From: Otatea glauca
Taxonomy: Eukaryota; Streptophyta; Magnoliopsida; Poales; Poaceae
Assembly (NCBI GenBank): GCA_036346275.1
Contig: CM070723.1
Span: forward strand, 46,640,743-46,704,742
Direction of reading: 5' to 3'
Length of the DNA: 64,000 nucleotides
The first letter of the stretch is position 1; each line of letters starts with the position of its first letter. Of this stretch, positions 45,238-55,803 are shown in pieces. The notes under the pieces were generated by a model, which was not told the DNA's origin, made no database searches, and saw nothing but the letters and a program-made list of their open reading frames with translations. The translations under genes and the position numbers were made by a program.

Positions 45238-48236
45238 ATGGAGCCCAAAACCGAGCCTATAATGGAGGAGAGCCCGAGCAGGTACCTTACCCTCCACCCA
45301 ACCACCGAAGGTGCCGAGGCCTCCACCGCTGTTGCAGATGATGCTCCTGTTGCAAGACACCGAGGACGAGGGAAAACTAAGAAGCCTGAAGGCCGGTACA
45401 CCATCTCAGAGGTCTTAGATACTGGGCCCCCTGTTGCACCGAGAAAATTAGCAGCAAAATACAGGTCAACATGCGGGTACATCGTAAGGGATAAAGTGCC
45501 AATCACCTATTCGAATTGGCATAAAGTGCCCCGAGCCACCAAAGAGGATTTGTGGACAGAGCTCAAAGAAACCTTTGAATTCCTCGAAGGAGCCGAAGAT
45601 CTCGTGCGTCGCGACGCATTGATGACCATGGATGCGGCGTGGAGAAACTTCAAGGCGAGGCTGAACACAAATTATGTGAAGCAAAACCGGTCAGCCATCG
45701 GAGAGTACCCAAGATTAGAGCCATATTGGGATGAGTTTGTGGCGATGAAGTAATCCGAAGCAGCAAGGAAGTCCAGTGAGGACCACATTAGCATCGCAAG
45801 AAGGAATACTCACCCCCACAGACTTGGCACAAGTGGGTACGCAGGTAAAATTGCTTAATGGGAAAGGTAGGAATTAGAAGCGGTCCAATTGGCTGGCTCA
45901 AGTCCCTTGATCGGACTACCAGACCGAGTGAAGCACTATGTGCTAGCGAGGGTAGATATCTTGTCTACTGGGGGTTTATCATTCAAGAGCAGCGAAGACG
46001 AAGCAATGACGCAAAGAGTTCATGAGTTTTATGCCCAGTCCACCCAAGGATCTTTTCACCCAGACAGGGAGAAAGACGAGCTAACAGCAGCCCTAGGAAA
46101 CAAAGAGCACCCCGGTCGGACACGAGGCGTCGGGGTCAAGGTTCCATGGAAGATTGGGTTCCCTGAGCACGAAGACTCTTATAGGAGTCGGAAGAGAGCT
46201 AAAGAAGAGCGGGCTGAGCAAGAAATGGAAATGATGAATGAAAGGGTTCTGCGAGAAATACAAGGCACCATTGAAGAACAAGTTGAATGACAAGTACAAC
46301 AAGCCTTGAGCCAGTCGCAGGCCCACAACATTCTCTCTAGCCCTACAGGTCGTCGCAGCAGTTGCGCGTCCACGCCATTGGCAGAAGCGGACAACAACCA
46401 TTATCCTGTGGACGACATATAGGACCCCACACCCTGTCAGCTCAACGTGCCCGTGATGAACATATTTGTACAGGCTGCTATAGGGGTAGTTTATCCATGC
46501 CAAGAATGGGGTGTCCTGCACAATACCCCGATAGCGCCAGGTTATGCAAAAGTCCAAGTGGACACGGTACTTGCATAGTTTGCTGAGATCGGGCTAGAAA
46601 AACCCGCCAATGATGAGATAACAACTCTAGGAAATGCCGTCCACTCATTCATCCAGTGGTGCAAGCGTGACATCGTCTTGGACCATGCGGTGCCAGCCTC
46701 TCCTACAGTACAATCCTCGCATCCGTCACCAGCAGCTGAGAGTGAAACGGTGAAGAAGCAAGATGAGGTAGAAAAGAAATCCATTGAGGACCCCATAAAG
46801 ATGGCCACTGTTAGTACTCCAAAGCAGAAACCTATAACACCTGGTACTTCAAAGGACAAACCTAGAACCCCTGATCCCAAAAATTGGCACATTAGACAAG
46901 CCGTATCAGCCAGATCAGGCGAAGCCAGGACCGAGTATGATGTCGTGCGACAAAAAAGTAAGGGCAAGGCGAAGTCTGATGACCAAGATAATCAACAAAG
47001 ATTGAAATTCGAGGTAGGGAAGCCCTTAGTCACCGCTTCGAAGTTAAAAAGTCTAACACCCATGATGCAGCGATTACATGCATGGTACATGGATCGATCC
47101 AACCAAGACGTACTCCCGAAGGTGATCACTGCAATTTTCCGTGAGGAACATTTTCACCATGAGGGCTATGGCTACTTCTTAATAGAATTTGATAACTTGC
47201 ACAACTTGTTCTATCACGACGCCCTTGACATATCTTTTTTGAGATGCTGGTCACTGTAAGTGTCTAATATATCAATCTTGGCCTACATTCACGTAATACT
47301 GATAAATGTCATGTCTAACTATTTTGTTATATAGATACGAGATGATTGAATTACGAAGAACCAAGGGGCCAGTGGGATTCCTCTACCCGAGAACGGTTTG
47401 CCAATCTGAAATCAAAAGAGTACCAAAAGAGGTCGAGGAGTACGTATATAAAATTTTGATTAAACTACAAGACAAGGAGTTTATACTTTTACCATACCAT
47501 TTTAAGTAAGTTCCTCACTAGCTAGTTAAATTACTCGTTTATTTCGTTATTTACTCTAATGTAAGGACTAATGACTATGGCATCATGCATGTGTATGTAG
47601 CTTCCACTGGATTCTCGTAATAATTCATCCAGAAAAGAGCAAGATGCTGATCATGGATCCACTGGATAAACCTAAAAAAGACTTTGAAGTGATGACACAT
47701 TTAATAAATGAGGCGTTCAAAAGATATTGTCAGAAGAGCTCGAGATACCGCCCATACCACAAATCCCTTACAGTCTGTACTAAGTTTCCGGTACGCACGC
47801 AAGGAATATTCTTATATCGTATTTCATAGTAAATAGCTCCTTCGACGACATCTTAGTTCATTCGATTTTTGCGGTCACAAGTACCGCAAGGAACAAATTT
47901 ATGTGGGCACTTGTATTGCCATACATGCGCGAAATCTTATCATCCACAATAAAAGACAATGACGTAGAGGTCAGTCATGCTGACATGACACATTGATTCG
48001 CACCACTCAATTTCTATATACTCTCTTAATTTTGTTTTTTATACTTATAGCGCCTCAAGTTGTCTACGTTAGGACTACTTCCTTCTGAAATCCAAGCCAT
48101 TCGGGGCCAGCTCGCCTACTTCATCATGAAGGAAATAATCAACAAAAAAGGCGAGTTTTATGACGAAGACAACAACGATCCAGTCATCTATACTCTTGTC
48201 TCACAGCACGTGTCTCCAACCTCCGAAGACCCGTAG
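45238..48236 (+). pseudogene. Second CACTA gene: Ptta/En-Spm transposase domain plus Ulp1-like protease
   Basis: The gene starts at the ATG at 45238. An acidic leader precedes the plant transposase domain of the Ptta/En/Spm type: ARHRGRGKTKKPEGRY, YSNWHKVPRATKEDLWTEL, AAWRNFKARLNTNYV, HPHRLGTSGYAGKIA. A long charged linker follows (KRAKEERAEQEMEMMNERV, then Ser/Pro/Lys-rich sequence). The C-terminal part, split by short introns, has the outline of a C48 (Ulp1/SUMO) protease: FHWILVIIHPEKSKMLIMDP (catalytic His and Asp region, about 47602-47661) and GTNLCG (catalytic Cys, 47890-47907, in a shifted frame). A final exon runs from 48051 to 48236. Stops at about 45751, 45856, 45868, 46288, 46420 and 46576 show it is dead. 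The first domain probably corresponds to the TNPA-like DNA-binding function. Confidence 0.75.
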
Positions 48237-48661
48237 GCTTCTAGTTTACCTCCACTAGTTTAGGCTTTTGTTACTTCAATTCTGTTTCATTACAAAGTGT
48301 AAATAACTCTTTGTTCCTTTCAAATGGGAACCTCTTCTTTTGTCAATACCACTTCTTTTGTCAGTGGTTGTGCTAGTGTAGCATGTACTTTTATCTTCTT
48401 CAGGAACACACACACATGCGAGTGACACTTCTAAATATTTCATGTGTTTGCCTTACAAGGTTATTTTTTCATATAAAGCTATTTCATGTGTTTGTAATTG
48501 TTTGATAAACTAACCAAGTGAAAAAAATTACTAAAGAAATGCGTGGTTTTCTGAGTGAATCATGCTTTTCTTGCTCATCATGCTGGTTTCTTCTTAGAAA
48601 CAATTGCTCATCAGGATCAAGTGCTTCACATACAAAAATAAAGCTCAAAAACCAAAATAAC
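48237..48661 (+). other. Spacer between the second CACTA gene and the captured gene
   Basis: AT-rich sequence without a supported gene. The left limit of the captured host DNA lies somewhere here and could not be fixed. Confidence 0.35.
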
Positions 48662-50548
48662 TCTAGCATTGAGAAACTCATGGCTCAAAGAACAGAAGGA
48701 CACACTACTGATGGGCTTAGTGTCATGGTCATCGATGAAGATAAACATCATGCGAATTTAGCAAGATCTATGCTCTATAAACTCTACTTTTTTGGTAAGC
48801 GCCATCAATTCCTGCCAGCAATCCATGTTCTTTTTAAGAAGTAGATATTTTATTACTACTACTTTTTCCATCCTTCATAATATTCCTCAGTCACTGATTC
48901 TGACTTTGCAATGGTCTGCATGCAGAAACTTTGTGGTCCTGGGGATTGGATGCCCATGGCAAAATTCCACATAGAGGTTTGTTATGGAAAAACATATTCC
49001 TATCTAATTTCTATGCTGAAGTAAAAGTATAATTTATTACCCCTGATTAGTCCAAATTGTCTTCTGTGAAACAATTGAATCATCATCTGTGGCTTGGAAA
49101 AGGCAAGTCTACATTGAAGGGATGTACCATGTGATTGCAATTTACAACATTAAGAAAGGGAATTTTGATTGAAGTGAGTGATAACATGAACAGACATTTT
49201 ATGAATATCAACTTGGATAGAAGTCAGGTGCTAGTATCCCTGCCCTGTCAATCTGAACCAGATAATCCATATCATGAGCAGCACCATTCCATGTTAGCAC
49301 ATATGATTTGGACCGTAGTCTGGGTTATGTTGGCTACTTGTTCCATTAGCAGTCATTGTCATACCTTAATAAATAGCTTATTTGCAGGTGTATATATGGT
49401 AATATGTCAAAACTATCATATAAAGGAATGCAATTTTGGGCCTGTGTGCTATAAAACTGTTAGCAAATGCATTACTTTGACCGCTAGCACAGTAGTACCC
49501 TCCCACTAGCATGACCATTATTGAGAATCACAACTTCACAAATCAGAGAGATTATCTAACTTGTTTTTTTTTCAAAATACAAGAACAAAAACCAGTACAT
49601 TTGTAAAATACAATTTACTCGTCACTTGGAACATGTTTTTGCACTGAATCTTGTGACTGAAGATTTTCTACTGATAGATACATAATTTCTTCTACAAGTA
49701 ATGGGGAGACTATAAGTAAATTCTGCAGTTGCCCTTTGTCATTTGAACAAAATAAACAACTAAAAAAGAATCTAACTGTATATGTCAACATGGGGCTTAG
49801 CAGGACACATGCATGCATAAGAATTGTAAATGAGTTTCTAACCCATTATTTTCTTAAGCTTTTGTAGTGTATCAGTAACCCTCATTAAAAGTCCCAAAAA
49901 TTTTAAAATAAAATATAAGACTAAGGTTTTCTATTACTTAGAAATATCTAGACCTTCCATTTTTAGAGTGGGTTGATCATTTGCTGTGTTTGTTACCAGC
50001 ACCCAGAAAGTTAGCTTTGGTTCTTTTTTTTGACATGAAGATGGTGATTTCTTTTCTTTTAGACCTCAGTAGCTGCCTAAAGAATTTGGGAAGCTAGTTT
50101 TAATTTGACCCCTTATGCTACAGATATATTATTTTCATCCGCTTGTCATTGATTATTTATTGTTTCTTTCTATAAATTCAGAACTTCTATCAGTACCCCT
50201 TTTTCTGAGTATCAGTGACAGTGTATTCAAGTCCCATAGAGGCACTCCGATGTCTTGAGAATCATACACAAGATGTTGATTTCATTTTGGCAGCGGTGCA
50301 CATGGAAGAGTTGAGTGGTTTTCAGTTCCTTGAAGTTGCCAGAGAGTTCCATAAAAACCTTCAAGTGATTAGTAAGTAGATAGAATCTTAGCTATTTTTT
50401 GTTATCTCCAATTCTTCTATGCCCAACATCCCGTTTTTATCTCTCTTGTATCTGACAGTTTTTTAAAATGATTATGCTAATAAATCTTATATTTGAACTA
50501 GTGATGTCAACTGAAACAACAATGTACATAATGAAAAGGCATGGCTAG
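48662..50548 (+). pseudogene. Captured response-regulator receiver domain (three exons)
   Basis: A host gene fragment inside the CACTA element. Exon 1 (48662-48794) starts ATG and encodes GLSVMVIDEDKHHANLARSM, the first strand and helix of a CheY-like receiver. Exon 2 (50216-50371) encodes VTVYSSPIEALRCLENHTQD, DVDFILAAVHMEELSGFQFL and the next helix. Exon 3 (50502-50548) encodes MMSTETTMYIMKRHG and stops at TAG. All four splice sites are GT-AG and the phases fit, giving a continuous domain of about 110 residues. It most resembles type-B response regulators of cytokinin signalling. The residue in the phosphoacceptor position is Ala (codon 50293-50295), where a true receiver has Asp. The domain stops before the conserved Lys at its end, and no DNA-binding domain follows. 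Any product could not act as a normal phosphorelay receiver. Confidence 0.82.
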
Positions 50549-50603
50549 CGCTGCCTAAGGCTAGCCACAAATGCCAGTTTTTTATTTTTGTGTGTGGGAT
50601 TAT

Positions 50604-51026
50604 CAGCGGCGATTTTGGCCCAAAATCGCTACTGACGTAATATCAGTGACGGTTCTATCACAAAACTGTCACTGATACTATGCCTATCAGAGGCGATTTT
50701 ATATACGACCGCCACTGATAATTGTATCAGTGGTAGTTCTAGCCAAAAACCGCCACTAATAGTCGTATTATCATTGGCGGTTTTTGGGATAGAACCGCTA
50801 CCGATATTTGAGTATCAGTGGCGGTTCTATCAAAAAACCGCCACTGATAATTTGATTATTAGTGGCGGTTTTTGGCTTGAACCGCCACTGATACCCTAAT
50901 ATCAGTGGCTGTTCTAGCCAAAAACCGCCACAGATAGTGTTATCTGTGGCGGTTCTAGAACCGCCACTGATAATCCTCGATTATTAGTGGCACTAAATCT
51001 GTGGCGGTTCAAAAACCGCCACAGAT
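50604..51026. repeat. 3' subterminal palindrome array of the CACTA element
   Basis: About ten hairpin units of the type TCAGTGGCGGTTCTA-spacer-AACCGCCACTGATA. They vary most at the inner edge and are near-perfect toward the end. The last unit lies about 20 bp from the terminus. Confidence 0.9.
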
Positions 51027-51048
51027 GGCCTTTTTCAAGGTAGTGGAT

Positions 51049-51240
51049 GGCTTTGTGAGTGGCGGCGGCGGTGTCATCTGAAAGGCGAGGCATGCCGGCG
51101 GCATCTGAAAGGCGAGGCAAGACGACTAGGCCGGAACAGGCTGTGGCAGGAAGCCATGAGGTGGGTAGTGGTACTGCAATCCTATGGAGCCGGTGCCCGA
51201 CGAGTTGAATTCATAGGCGTTGTCCGGAAACACCGGGCCT
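51049..51240 (-). pseudogene. MADS-box gene remnant, middle piece
   Basis: The minus strand is open except for one TAG (51128-51126). Before the TAG it encodes PVFPDNAYEFNSSGTGSIGL and QYHYPPHGFLPQPVPA. After it come two copies of a CLAFQM-type segment from a 30-bp imperfect tandem duplication. The frame is continuous with 53330-52863 to the right (across the short copia element) and with 38264-38093 to the left (across the CACTA element). The TAG may be the original stop or a later nonsense change. Confidence 0.6.
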
Positions 51241-51620
51241 TGTGAAAAATAATTAAGACTTTTTATTGTTGTCTTGTCATGTTATAGAAGGATATAAGAT
51301 ATTGGAAAGTAATTCAGACTTTCTATCATAGATTTGCTATGTGTAAGGTAAGTACTATGTTATAAAGCAAATAGAGATCACGATGCAATTGGCAATCGGA
51401 TCAATTCAATTGGTTTGTTTCCTTTGTTTTGCTTTCCATGTTTAGTGTTTGCCTTAGTTAGCAAGTTGATTAAATGGTCTGCTCACTATAAAAAGGAATG
51501 TATTTCATGAGTTTGAGAATAACACAAATAGAATATAACACAAGAGAAAATTATCCTAAAACTTTTATATTCTTTCTGATGTTCATATGTTGTGTTCATG
51601 ATCTAGGACTAAAACCAACA
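51241..51620 (+). repeat. 5' LTR of the short copia element
   Basis: TGTGAAAAATAAT to AAACCAACA, 380 bp, followed at once by the primer-binding site. Confidence 0.82.
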
Positions 51621-52499
51621 ATTGGTATCAGAGCGAGGTTTTAATTTTGGTGTCACGTTTGCCCTGGGGGAGGCTACCACCACTGCGCCTCAAGGCAAGC
51701 TATCATCGCTAAGTGACGTGGTGTTGAGCAGGATGCGATGGCGCATCGAGCATGACTGCAACTCCACGAGGAAGAGACGGCAAGGTAGCAAGCCATCGTT
51801 GAGTCGTAGTTGAGTTGGGTCACAAGACGGAAGACCTAGAGAGAAGATATGGCGGTGAAAGAGTGGAGAAGACATGTCTCCCCGATACCCGCTATTGGCG
51901 AGTGTTGTCGACAATCGGTGTGACGAAATGGCATTGATGGCCATTTGCGTGTCTCGTCAATAAGGCAGCCAATATTACACGTTCCCGTATATGTTGTTTC
52001 CACAAAATACTGTGTGTGATCACATGAGTTCTTGTGCGAGTGTCTACATGATAAACGTGTGAGAGTTCTGTTAGAAATGTTGTGCGCATCAGAAGAAGTC
52101 ATGCTACACAAGAAGATCAAAGGGAAGCCGCTTTGCATGCACGTAGGAAGAGTCTATGCATCATGCATGTGTGTGTACACGAGAGTTCTTGTAGGTCTGT
52201 CCAAGTTCTCTCGTGTGTAAGCTCTAATCCGAATCTGCGTCGCCGTCAAGTTGTGTCACCGGTGAAAAAACAATTAGAGCTAAGGCAAATGTCGTAATTG
52301 CCAGTGAGGTGTGTCCCTGGTGACAAACATGTGAAAGACGCCGGCAAGGTGTGTCACCGGTTGTATGGCCAGCAAGTAGAAGACAAAACTCTTTGGAGAT
52401 ACGTTCGCCATCATGTGTCAAGTATGAGTTGAGCAAGTCGTAGTTGAGACTGATTGTCTCAACGAGTTAGAGTCGATAACTCTTAATTAGGGGGGAGAT

Positions 52500-52862
52500 T
52501 GTTGAAAAATAATCAAGATTTTCCATTGTTGCCTTGCCATATTATGGAATGATATAAGATATTGAAAAGTAATCCAGACTTTCCATCGTAGGCTTGCTAT
52601 GTGTAAGGATGTACCATGTTATTAGGCAAGTAGAGATCACTCAAATCAGTTGGTTTGTTTTCTTAGTTAGGTTTTCTATGTTTAGTGTTTGTTTTGGTTA
52701 ACAAGTTGATAAGTAGTCTGTCCACTGTAAAAAGATATGTACCTTATGAGTTTAACAATAAACAAACAGAATATAACACAGAAAATTACCCTAAAACTTC
52801 TATGTTATTTTTTAGTGTTCGTGTGTTGTGCTTGTGTTTACGATCTAGAACTAAAACCAATA
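52500..52862 (+). repeat. 3' LTR of the short copia element
   Basis: TGTTGAAAAATAAT to AAACCAATA, 363 bp, with scattered substitutions and small deletions relative to the 5' LTR, so this is not a fresh insertion. Confidence 0.8.
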
Positions 52863-53330
52863 GGAGCATGTGACGGCGGCGCGGTGACCGCGAGCGCGGC
52901 GATCGGCCGCTGTGCCCTCTGCAGCGTCTCGGCTAGCGTGTCGTGCAGGTCATTGAGGACGGCGATGGAGAGGTCGTCAAGGCTGCAGTCCCACGCCGTG
53001 TCAGCTTCGTCGTCGCCGCGCAGCCTGACCATGAGGAGTTTGCGCTGTTTCTTGCTCAGCTCTTCCAGGAGGAACGCGAGGGTGTCCAAAAGTTTGCTTG
53101 ATATTTTCTGGGGAAAGCGCGACCAGGTCCACCACGGCGCGGCCGTCGGCCGGCCAAGTCGTGATCTCACCGCCGTTGCTGCGGGCCTGAAGCAGATGAG
53201 GAAGGCGTCCATGTCGAGGGTGGAGAGCTGCGAGATCTTCTGGACGAGGCCGTCCCGGCGGTTCTTGCATGTACGTCGCCTTGCTCTTCTTGATGTTCTT
53301 GTTATGTTGTGATCCAAATTCTAATCAAGG
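52863..53330 (-). pseudogene. Type I (M-type) MADS-box gene, broken N-terminal piece
   Basis: Minus-strand remains of a MADS-domain transcription factor. The MADS core is legible as NIKKSKATYM, then KNRRDGLVQKISQLSTLDMD and AFLICFRP, matching the SRF-like pattern of KKRxxGLxKKxxELSTL followed by a hydrophobic strand. A segment EITTWPADGRAVVDLV follows in another frame, as in type I MADS proteins after the domain. Then come a helical region (KLLDTLAFLLEELSKKQRKL) and LDDLSIAVLNDLHDTLAETL. At least three frame shifts are needed to read it, the first inside the MADS domain. There is no K-box, which fits type I rather than MIKC. The copia element cuts the gene at 52863. The start of the MADS domain is missing or beyond recognition. 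Confidence 0.75.
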
Positions 53331-53385
53331 CTGGCCAAGTTGGCGGAGCGAAGCGGAGGCCCGTCGCCGGAGGCTTGGGCCGGAG

Positions 53386-53563
53386 CGAATTTGTATGCAA
53401 ATTGAAGAAATCATTATATGGTCTGAAGCAGTCGCCAAGACAGTGGTATAAGAGGTTTGATTCATTTATGATCTCAAATGGTTTTAAAAGATCTTTATAT
53501 GATAGCTGTGTCTACATTAAATTTGTTGATGGATCACATATATACCTACTGTTATATGATAGC
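53386..53563 (+). repeat. Direct repeat copy 1 (RT fragment)
   Basis: A 178-bp segment nearly identical to 55483-55660, starting GAATTTGTATGC and ending TATATGATAGC. It is followed by a TGTCTGATCTGTGTTGGTTT block that also follows copy 2 about 66 bp further on. Confidence 0.9.
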
Positions 53564-53589
53564 TGTGTCTGATCTGTGTTGGTTTAGTT

Positions 53590-54970
53590 ATTATGAGCCT
53601 GTGCAGAATGGAGGATTAGTGCGGATGGGAGATAACACCGCATGTGAGGTCACTGGCATTGGATCCGTTAAGATCAGGATGCGATGGTATGACACGCACA
53701 TTGGCGGATGTGAGACACGTCCCAACCATGTCCGTAAATCTCATCTCATTGAGTACCCTTGATGTTAAAGGGTATAAGTACACCGCCTCGGTGGAGTTTT
53801 GAAGGTATCAAAAGGTTCTCTCATTATCATGAAAGGAATTTTGAAATCGACAAATTTATATGTTCTTAGAGGTGATACTATAACTGGTATGCTGCTGTTT
53901 TTTCATTTGCTCTTGTTACATCCGATAAGTCTGATGATTCTAAGCTTTGGCATATGCGCCTTGGACACATGAGTGAACTCGGCATGGGAGGTGAGCAAGA
54001 GAGGCCTTCGAAAGGATACAATAATGATGGGATGGAGTTACGTGAGCCTTGCATTTTTGGTAAACATAAGCGGTAAAATTCAATCTGCTGTCCATACAAC
54101 CAAGGCATATTAGATTATGTACATGCTGATTTGTGGGGCCTTCTCGGAAGCACTCACTTGGTGGTTGTCGTTATATGTTTACTATCATTGATGATTACTC
54201 CGAAAGGTGTTTCCTTATTTTTCAAACATAAATATGATGCTTTTGATGCTTTTAAAGCACGGAAGGTTATGGTAGAAAAGCAAACCGAGAGGAAGGTAAA
54301 GGTTTTGCGATCGATAATGGTATGGAATTTTGTTCACATAAATTCAAGTTTTCTGCAGAAAAGAGGGTATTGTCAGCACTACACCATTCCGCACACTCCG
54401 CAGCAGAACGGTGTAGCGAGCGGATGAACAGGACCATCATCTCCAAAGCACGTTGTATGCTGTCCAATGCTGGGATGGGCGAGACAATTCGGGCCGAGGT
54501 TGCCTCCTGACTTGTTATTTGATCAATGTGTCACCTTCCATTGCCATTGACAAGAAAACACCCATGGAGGTATGGTCAGTACTCCTCGATTATTCACGGT
54601 TGAAAGTTTTGGTTGCACTTTGCTTATGCACACGTGGACAATGGAAAATTAGAGCCTAGAGCTGCAAAGTGTGTCTTTCTGGGTTATGGTTCAGAGGTAA
54701 AAGGTTATAAGCTGAGGAACCCTGCAACTAAGAAGAGCATGATGAGTAGAAGTGTGGTTTTCAATGAATCTGAGATGTACTATGCTAACCCCTCCTCTAA
54801 TGTTCATGATAAAGTACCACAGAAAGTTAGCTTGCAGGTGGAGAACTTGGATGAGGGCGACCATATGACTGATGATAATGTTGGTGCCTGGATACACGTG
54901 TTCTTGATCTTGATTCACTATTTGTTGTGCATTCTTCTCCTATTTTGCAGCCTCCACCACTGCGGCGATT
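53590..54970 (+). pseudogene. copia gag-pre-integrase and integrase remnant
   Basis: In successive frames the plus strand shows LVRMGDNTACEVTGIGSVKI (end of the protease/linker region), then SKLWHMRLGHMSELGM (gag-pre-integrase), then YVHADLWGP (first catalytic Asp), an EFCSHKFKF region and HYTIPHTPQQNGVA followed by RMNRTIISKARCML (integrase, containing the catalytic Glu region). After that come KTPMEVWS and KCVFLGYGSEVKGYKLRNP, the usual copia linker. Many shifts and stops (for example near 53760, 54090 and 54425) break it. The domain order is that of Ty1/copia. Confidence 0.82.
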
Positions 54971-54989
54971 GATAGGGCCGTAAGGGTAC

Positions 54990-55690
54990 GAAAACCAACA
55001 AGAGATTAATTGAAGAATGCAATATTAGTTATGCTTTGAGTTGTCCGAGGAGGTTGATTGTGTTGAACCCTCCACTTATCTTGAAGCTTTGATTTGGTGA
55101 CCATGAGAAGTGGACTTTTGCTATGCAAGAGGAGATGCGATCACTTGAGAAAAATGGTACATGGGACATTGTTCGCTTGTCGAATGGAAAGAAGCCATCC
55201 GTTGCAAGTGGATTTTTAAAAGGAAGGAAGGTTCATCTCGGCGGACCTACAAGATTCAAGGCAAGGTTAGTTGCTAAAGGTTTGATCAAATACCGGTATT
55301 GACTATAATGATGTGTTCTCTCGGTTGTAAAGCATAGTTCCATTCGTACTTTCTTTAGTATTGTTGCTATGCATGATCTTGAGCTTGAGCAGTTAGATGT
55401 GAAGACTGCTTTTCTACATGGAGAGTTAGAAGAGGAGATTTATATGGACCAGCCTGAAGGTTTCATTGTGCCTGGTAAGGAGGAATTTGTATGCAAATTG
55501 AAGAAATCATTATATGGTCTGAAGCAGTCGCCAAGACAGTGGTATAAGAGGTTTGATTCATTTATGATCTCAAATGGTTTTAAAAGATCTTTATATGATA
55601 GCTGTGTCTACATTAAATTTGTTGATGGATCACATATATACCTACTGTTATATGATAGCATTGTGCGCACGCGAAAGATTTGGATGTGAT
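54990..55690 (+). pseudogene. copia reverse transcriptase remnant
   Basis: The legible order is KWTFAMQEEMRSLEKNGTWD, CKWIFKRKEG, AMHDLELEQLDVKTAFLHGE, EEIYMDQPEGF, VCKLKKSLYGLKQSPRQWY and a run ending HIYLLLYDS. This is the fingers and first palm region of copia RT. The catalytic YVDD, expected directly after LLLY, is absent, so the element is truncated in mid-palm. Confidence 0.82.
55483..55660 (+). repeat. Direct repeat copy 2 (RT fragment)
   Basis: The in-place copy, continuous with the upstream RT sequence. About 66 bp lie between its end and the shared TGTCTGATCTGTGTTGGTTT block, and are missing from copy 1. Confidence 0.9.
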
Positions 55691-55803
55691 GCGCATTGAA
55701 GGGTTTTTTCACGTTAAAATCCTGGTGTCTGATCTGTGTTGGTTTGATCTTCTTCGTTCTTGTTTGCTTGTCAATTTCGAACAGTTCTCGATCAGCTTCA
55801 TCT

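Larger units (their letters stand above)
38265..51045 (+). mobile_element. CACTA (En/Spm) DNA transposon, 12.8 kb
   Basis: The element starts CACTACGCCAAAACC and ends TTCAAGGTAGTG. Its outermost six bases are perfectly inverted (CACTAC/GTAGTG). The 3-bp target duplication GAT flanks it (38262-38264 and 51046-51048). It has dense subterminal repeats at both ends and a third array inside. It carries a tnp2-type transposase gene, a second gene with a plant-transposase domain and Ulp1-like protease, and a captured response-regulator fragment. Both transposase genes are broken, so it cannot move by itself now. Confidence 0.92.
51241..52862 (+). mobile_element. Short non-autonomous Ty1/copia element, 1.6 kb
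   Basis: Two similar LTRs (51241-51620 and 52500-52862) flank 0.88 kb of non-coding DNA. A copia primer-binding site (TTGGTATCAGAGCG, complementary to initiator-methionine tRNA) lies at 51622-51635. A polypurine tract (AGGGGGGAGA) lies just before 52500. There is no gag or pol. The structure fits a small non-autonomous element of the LARD/TRIM kind. The flanks (GGCCT and GGAGC) do not form a target duplication, so it may be recombinant or its right end altered (TA instead of CA). Confidence 0.8.
53386..55746 (+). mobile_element. Broken Ty1/copia element with a duplicated RT fragment
   Basis: An LTR-less copia fragment. It opens with an RT piece (53386-53563), jumps to the gag-pre-integrase region (53590-54060), passes through integrase and the linker, and ends again in the same RT piece (55483-55660). 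The two RT pieces are near-identical direct repeats. Both stop where the catalytic YVDD should begin. Confidence 0.8.

Noticed and set aside
48662..50548. Treating the receiver as a working host gene
   Set aside because: It lies within transposon boundaries, lacks the phosphoacceptor Asp, ends before the receiver is complete and has no output domain.
50604..51026. Regularly spaced short repeats resembling a CRISPR array
   Set aside because: The units are palindromes without unique spacers, belong to the CACTA ends, and recur at three places in that element. The genome is that of a plant.
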